NCBI GenBank assembly: GCA_003504855.1
Contig: DNZD01000304.1
Location: 1-13,232, forward strand
From: Cytophagales bacterium
GTDB lineage: Bacteria; Bacteroidota; Bacteroidia; Cytophagales; Cyclobacteriaceae
Reading direction: 5' to 3'
DNA: 13,232 nucleotides
The translations under genes and the position numbers were made by a program. The first letter of the stretch is position 1, and each line of letters starts with the position of its first letter. The notes under the pieces are model-generated. The model worked only from the letters and a program-made list of their open reading frames with translations. It had not been told where the DNA came from and did no database searches. Of the stretch, positions 12,630-13,232 are shown one piece after another.

Positions 12630-13232
12630 ATGCAGATCTTCATTGTAGGGGATGCAACGAACTTGGAAGAAGCGCGGCAGAAATTTGGATCTGTTCACCG
12701 GGTTGAATTTGCGCAAGACCCATTGTCGATCACCAAAGAAGATGTGCTCTTTGATTTCACTATTCATGATCATGCCGGGCGTATTGCCATCTATTTGCAG
12801 TCGGCCGGTAGCATATTTCTTAATTGCTCCTTTGTAAGCCTTCGAACCCTGGGTGTCGATCGCAAATTGTTTGGTTTTTGCGGGTTGCCCACGTTGTTCA
12901 ACCGATCCCTGCTGGAAGTAAGTTGTGCGCGGCCGGAGGACCAGGAAGGAATGAAGCAGGTATTGACCTCGCTGGGCACAGCGTATGGGATGGTTGCCGA
13001 TCAGGCCGGGATGGCAGCGCCTCGGATTATTGCGCGAATCATCAATGAAGCTTATGCCGCGCTGGAAGATGGCACAGCAACGCGTGAAGACATTGACCTT
13101 GCCATGAAACTAGGCACCAATTATCCATGGGGCCCGTTTGAGTGGTGCGAGCGCCTGGGAAGAAATCACGTGATACGTCTTCTGAATGCCGCCTATAGGG
13201 AATCCGGTGATGAGCGATATAAACCATCGAAC
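12630..13232 (+). CDS. 3-hydroxyacyl-CoA dehydrogenase-like protein, partial at the right edge
   Basis: An open frame of 201 codons starts at ATG 12630 and runs off the window. The second half has the C-terminal domain of 3-hydroxyacyl/3-hydroxybutyryl-CoA dehydrogenases: GMVADQAGMAAPRIIARIIN, EAYAALEDGTATREDIDLAM and KLGTNYPWGPFEWCERLG. Before it, GFCGLPTLFNRSLLEVS is also typical of the family. The N-terminal about 110 residues (MQIFIVGDATNLEEARQKFG...) look like a Rossmann-like unit but have no GxGxxG, so this part probably does not bind NAD in the usual way. It resembles the reduced Rossmann-fold domain found in some two-part 3-hydroxybutyryl-CoA dehydrogenases. The role would be fatty acid or short-chain acyl-CoA metabolism. 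It is divergent from ridA, with a good promoter upstream. Confidence 0.85.
   Translation, partial: MQIFIVGDATNLEEARQKFGSVHRVEFAQDPLSITKEDVLFDFTIHDHAGRIAIYLQSAGSIFLNCSFVSLRTLGVDRKLFGFCGLPTLFNRSLLEVSCARPEDQEGMKQVLTSLGTAYGMVADQAGMAAPRIIARIINEAYAALEDGTATREDIDLAMKLGTNYPWGPFEWCERLGRNHVIRLLNAAYRESGDERYKPSN

Noticed and set aside
12576..12773. A 66-residue N-terminal extension of RidA
   Set aside because: RidA proteins are about 126-130 residues. The extension has no family match and lies over the divergent dehydrogenase gene and its promoter.

Overview
The window reads as ordinary chromosomal DNA of a member of the Bacteroidota, probably a Cytophagales-like bacterium. The reasons are: several exact TAnnTTTG (-7) promoter boxes, almost no Shine-Dalgarno sequences before the start codons, families typical of the phylum (DUF4286, TIGR00266/AIM24, DUF1080 lipoproteins), and medium G+C. 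The genus is inference. No tRNA, rRNA, CRISPR array, transposase or phage gene was seen. Genes fill almost everything; the longest gap is 414-588 (175 bases), so no stretch over 300 bases lacks a gene.

Layout. (1) 1-2106: two membrane fatty-acid desaturases flank an ECF sigma factor. The left desaturase is on the minus strand and cut by the window edge. The sigma factor and second desaturase are on the plus strand and end at a clear intrinsic terminator. (2) 2176-4803, plus strand: a prolyl-oligopeptidase lipoprotein and a spermidine/spermine-acetyltransferase-like GNAT enzyme, 3 bases apart. (3) 8948-4793, minus strand: five genes in a row. These are a lysine-ketoglutarate-reductase-like dehydrogenase, a DUF1080 lipoprotein, an EamA transporter, a DUF4286 protein and an exported beta-propeller protein. 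An internal promoter with a palindrome precedes the DUF4286 gene. (4) 9011-9580, plus strand: an ICMT/PEMT-like membrane methyltransferase. (5) 12575-9581, minus strand: ridA, gltX, a 68-residue basic protein and an AIM24-family protein. (6) 12630 to the right edge, plus strand: a 3-hydroxyacyl-CoA dehydrogenase-like protein, divergent from ridA and cut by the window end.

The most interesting part is region 1. The sigma factor resembles the ECF41/SigJ group but ends at residue 206, just inside what is normally a SnoaL-like regulatory domain. Between it and the downstream desaturase is an exact TGTCACA, the -35 motif I recall for ECF41 sigma factors, with a near-match to the -10 box and an imperfect hairpin right before the desaturase start. 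This suggests a small self-contained circuit in which a naturally shortened ECF41-like sigma factor drives a desaturase gene, perhaps for membrane-lipid adaptation. The rest is mostly metabolic and housekeeping, with several promoters that predict leaderless or very short-leader mRNAs.
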